Source: a bacterium
GTDB taxonomy: Bacteria; Patescibacteriota; Microgenomatia; Levybacterales; UBA12049
Assembly (NCBI GenBank): GCA_021852095.1
Contig: JAJZOC010000028.1
Coordinates: forward strand, 1 to 5,415
Length of the DNA stretch: 5,415 nucleotides
Reading direction: 5' to 3'
The stretch's first letter is position 1, and each line of letters starts with the position of its first letter. The notes under the pieces were generated by a model, which saw nothing but the letters and a program-made list of their open reading frames with translations, ran no database searches and was not told the origin of the DNA. Positions 3,908-5,415 of this stretch are shown here, piece after piece. Made by a program: the position numbers and the translations under genes.

Positions 3908-4369
3908 ATGAAATTTGAATTTTCTGCCGGCGGCATCGTATATAAAAGTCAAAAGTCAAAAGTCAAAAGTCAAAAAGACGATAAGATAATGATTCTCGTT
4001 TCCCAGCATTCCCAACATCATGGTTGGGTTTTTCCAAAAGGATTAATCGGCGACAAAGAAGAATTTAAAGGACAGACAAAAGAAGAAACGGCGATAAGAG
4101 AAGTGGAAGAAGAAACCGGCGCAAAAGGAAAAATTATAAAGCCGTTAACCCCTGTTACGTATTGGTATGTTTTTAGGGAGGAAAAAATAAAAAAAACCGT
4201 GTATTATTTTATAATGGAATACATGGGCGGAGACATCACAAAACACGACAAAGAAATGGAAAACGTAGAGTGGCTTCCTGTTGATGAGGTTGAAAAGAGA
4301 CTAACCTATAAATCCGACAAAAAGGTGTGGAAGGAAGCAGAAAAACAAATGTATTTGTCATCCCCGTGA
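3908..4369 (+). CDS. Nudix hydrolase with expanded Nudix box and internal heptamer repeat
   Basis: Nudix enzymes hydrolyse nucleoside diphosphates linked to another group, with Mg2+ bound by the REUxEExG helix. Here SAGGIVY (6-12) is the usual first strand, WVFPKG (40-45) leads into the Nudix box, and REVEEETG (64-71) keeps the metal-binding glutamates. Between G45 and R64 there are 18 residues rather than the canonical 13, and the mid-box E is Q. Length 153 is normal. The style (FPKG, EWLPVDEV) suggests the Ap4A-hydrolase-like group, but the substrate is not known. Residues 12-24 (YKSQKSKVKSQKD) are low complexity, encoded by four AAAAGTC copies, and seem inserted in a loop. The last three residues and the TGA lie inside a downstream repeat element. 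The ATG follows a T-tract, with no Shine-Dalgarno. Confidence 0.85.
   Translation: MKFEFSAGGIVYKSQKSKVKSQKDDKIMILVSQHSQHHGWVFPKGLIGDKEEFKGQTKEETAIREVEEETGAKGKIIKPLTPVTYWYVFREEKIKKTVYYFIMEYMGGDITKHDKEMENVEWLPVDEVEKRLTYKSDKKVWKEAEKQMYLSSP
3944..3971 (+). repeat. AAAAGTC heptamer x4 inside the Nudix gene
   Basis: Four perfect AAAAGTC copies (3944-3971) are followed by a diverged AAAAAGAC. The unit is 7 bases, not a multiple of three, so gain or loss of one copy shifts the frame after about 12 codons. The repeat encodes the K/S/Q-rich stretch at residues 12-22. Confidence 0.9.
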
Positions 4370-4435
4370 AAACGGGGATCCAATTAGCATATCAAAGTTT
4401 ACTTTTAATTAGATTCCCGCATGCGCGGGAATGAC
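4357..4435. repeat. REP/MITE-like element with two hairpins
   Basis: The 79-base element has near-perfect inverted ends, GTCATCCCCG (4357-4366) and CGGGAATGAC (4426-4435), with one mismatch. Each end forms its own hairpin: ATCCCCGT/ACGGGGAT (4360-4367/4372-4379, loop GAAA) and ATTCCCGC/GCGGGAAT (4413-4420/4425-4432, loop ATGC). The GTCATTCCCG...CGGGAATGAC layout is a widespread non-autonomous repeat type in bacteria (recalled, not searched). It provides the Nudix stop codon at 4367-4369. The first hairpin could impede transcription, but no T-tract follows it. Confidence 0.75.
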
Positions 4436-4477
4436 AGCGTGTAAGGTAAATTAAAAAATAAAAATTGAGTTTATTTT

Positions 4478-4564
4478 GGAGGGATCGCATAGTGGTCTAG
4501 TGCGCTTGCTTGGAGAGCAGGTATATCCGCAAGGATATCGGGAGTCCGAATCTCCCTCCCTCCG
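4478..4564 (+). tRNA. tRNA-Ser (anticodon GGA)
   Basis: Acceptor GGAGGGA (4478-4484) pairs with TCCCTCC (4557-4563), with discriminator G4564. The anticodon stem CTTGC/GCAGG (4505-4509/4517-4521) encloses TTGGAGA with GGA at 4512-4514. The variable arm ATATCC/GGATAT with a GCAA tetraloop is strong. The T-stem is GGGAG/CTCCC, but the loop reads TCCGAAT, so the near-universal U at position 55 is C. It reads UCC and UCU. No clear promoter is seen in the AT-rich stretch 4440-4477. CCA is not encoded. Confidence 0.9.
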
Positions 4565-4565
4565 C

Positions 4566-4594
4566 TTGACATTTTGGGTAAAATAATCCACACT
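4566..4594 (+). promoter_or_regulatory. Candidate promoter for the terminal exported protein gene
   Basis: A consensus TTGACA (4566-4571) begins two bases after the discriminator of tRNA-Ser(GGA). The best -10-like strings, TAAAAT (4579-4584) and AATAAT, are too close to it. With 17-base spacing the box would be CACACT (4589-4594), which keeps only part of the consensus but would start the transcript at the ATG (4601). The -10 assignment is therefore open. Confidence 0.4.
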
Positions 4595-4600
4595 AAAACC

Positions 4601-5415
4601 ATGAACCTCTCTGCCCGTTTATTTTTATTTATATTTTTATCATTTATCACTCTCTATTTCTCATCTCTCATTTCTCATCTCTCATTTTTTAACCCTCCGC
4701 CTGCTTTTGCCCAAACCCAAAATAGTGAGTCTAGCTACAACACACCCAACACGGATCCGAATGTTCCAAAAAATCTGCATACATGGACTCAGAATGTAAT
4801 GTTGGAAGTTGTATCCGCTATGAGCTGTGAGCTGGGAGGCGTTGATCCTACCAATCCAAACCAGCCCTGCCTTGGAGTTGATCAAAAAAGCGGCAAAATC
4901 GGATTTGTGCCAAACGGCGGCGGCGCGGTCGGCGTGATGGGCAGTCTGATTGCCATGACTTTTACCCCGCCCATTCATACCGGCGACTATTTTAATTATC
5001 TCTCCCAAAACTTTGGCATTGCTAAACACGCCTATGCCGCAACTGATTGCTCAAAAGATCCGCGAGGCATTGGTTTTTGCGGATTAACTCCACTAGTTGG
5101 TCTTTGGTCAGCATTTAGAAACATTGTTTATCTTTTGTTTGTAATTGTATTCGTTGTTATCGGGCTGGCTATTATGTTAAGGGTCAAAATTGATCCAAGA
5201 ACCGTAATGAGTATCGAAAACCAGATCCCCAAAATAATAATCGGCATTCTTTTAGTTACCTTCTCCTTTGCCATCGCCGGATTTTTGGTTGATATGATGT
5301 ATGTATCTATTTATCTAGTTTATGGAACAATCTCTAATGTTTCAGTTGTAAAATCAGACCCGACTATTTCTACATTCGCTCCTGCTAACTTACAAAACTC
5401 AACTCCTATGGGAGC
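4601..5415 (+). CDS. Exported membrane protein, N-terminal part (cut by window end), possibly secretion/pilus-related
   Basis: The frame is open from ATG 4601 to the window end (271 codons). Residues 7-30 are hydrophobic and followed by PPPAFA-Q, a good signal peptidase I site after residue 37. Residues 38-165 are extracytoplasmic, rich in N, P and G, with cysteines at 76, 90, 150 and 160 that could form disulfides, and a GGGAVGVMGS segment (106-115). Two membrane helices follow (about 173-193 and 211-233), separated by a short loop RVKIDPRTVMSIENQIPK. The LRVKIDPRTV loop and second helix resemble proteins I associate with type IV secretion/pilus-like loci of Patescibacteria, sometimes compared with VirB6/TrbL. 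That link is from memory and unproven. There is no Shine-Dalgarno. Confidence 0.72.
   Translation, partial: MNLSARLFLFIFLSFITLYFSSLISHLSFFNPPPAFAQTQNSESSYNTPNTDPNVPKNLHTWTQNVMLEVVSAMSCELGGVDPTNPNQPCLGVDQKSGKIGFVPNGGGAVGVMGSLIAMTFTPPIHTGDYFNYLSQNFGIAKHAYAATDCSKDPRGIGFCGLTPLVGLWSAFRNIVYLLFVIVFVVIGLAIMLRVKIDPRTVMSIENQIPKIIIGILLVTFSFAIAGFLVDMMYVSIYLVYGTISNVSVVKSDPTISTFAPANLQNSTPMG
4656..4683 (+). repeat. 14-base tandem duplication in the signal-peptide coding region
   Basis: ATTTCTCATCTCTC occurs twice in tandem (4656-4669 and 4670-4683), followed by ATTTTTT. It encodes part of the hydrophobic core (residues 19-29). The unit is not a multiple of three, so copy-number change would shift the frame. 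Confidence 0.7.

Noticed and set aside
3944..3979. CRISPR-like repeat
   Set aside because: The units are 7 bases with no spacers, so this is a simple tandem repeat in coding sequence.
4360..4379. Rho-independent terminator after the Nudix gene
   Set aside because: The hairpin is perfect, but no T-tract follows and it is better explained as one end of the inverted-repeat element.
4682..5029. Minus-strand frame opposite the terminal gene
   Set aside because: It lies fully within the plus-strand exported protein gene and shows no domain or start signal.

Overview
The window looks like a compact, AT-rich bacterial genome of the Patescibacteria (Candidate Phyla Radiation) type, possibly a Microgenomates-like lineage. 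This is inferred from style, not from a marker gene. No coding start in the window has a Shine-Dalgarno sequence. Several starts sit about 10 bases after a -10 box, as in leaderless messages. Intergenic regions are short and rich in small repeats. The last, incomplete gene resembles membrane proteins I associate with type IV secretion/pilus-like loci of these bacteria. TGA and TAA both end otherwise ordinary genes, so the standard genetic code is the simplest reading.

Left end, minus strand (1-1067): a partial tmRNA (ssrA), recognised from its 5' end, a pseudoknot, a resume codon and an unusually long 35-codon tag frame. It has its own promoter inside the 3' end of a ComF-family gene. That comF is complete in content but needs a +1 shift at a TGA to be read through. 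Bases 1032-1246 hold no gene but several dyads and repeats.

Middle (1244-2778, plus strand): an extended -10 promoter drives tRNA-Ser(GCU) and tRNA-Ser(UGA). The start codon of a SAM-dependent methyltransferase lies one base past the second tRNA. The methyltransferase is interrupted by one in-frame TAA. A type II toxin-antitoxin pair follows (DinJ/RelB-like antitoxin overlapping a YafQ/RelE-like toxin), with its own promoter.

Right part (2788-4564): a two-pass membrane protein with a possible PH-like domain, then tRNA-Arg(GCG), tRNA-Ser(CGA), tRNA-Arg(CCG), a Nudix hydrolase carrying an internal heptamer repeat, a MITE/REP-like repeat that supplies the Nudix stop codon, and tRNA-Ser(GGA). 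The 3.3 kb from 1262 to 4564 therefore carry four serine tRNAs, which together can read all six serine codons, plus two arginine tRNAs.

Right end (4566-5415): the start of an exported, membrane-anchored protein that runs off the window.

Most notable are the tmRNA with its long, helix-like tag ending AQAA, the serine/arginine tRNA island with small accessory genes between the tRNAs, the message that begins at a tRNA 3' end, and the length-variable repeats inside coding sequence.
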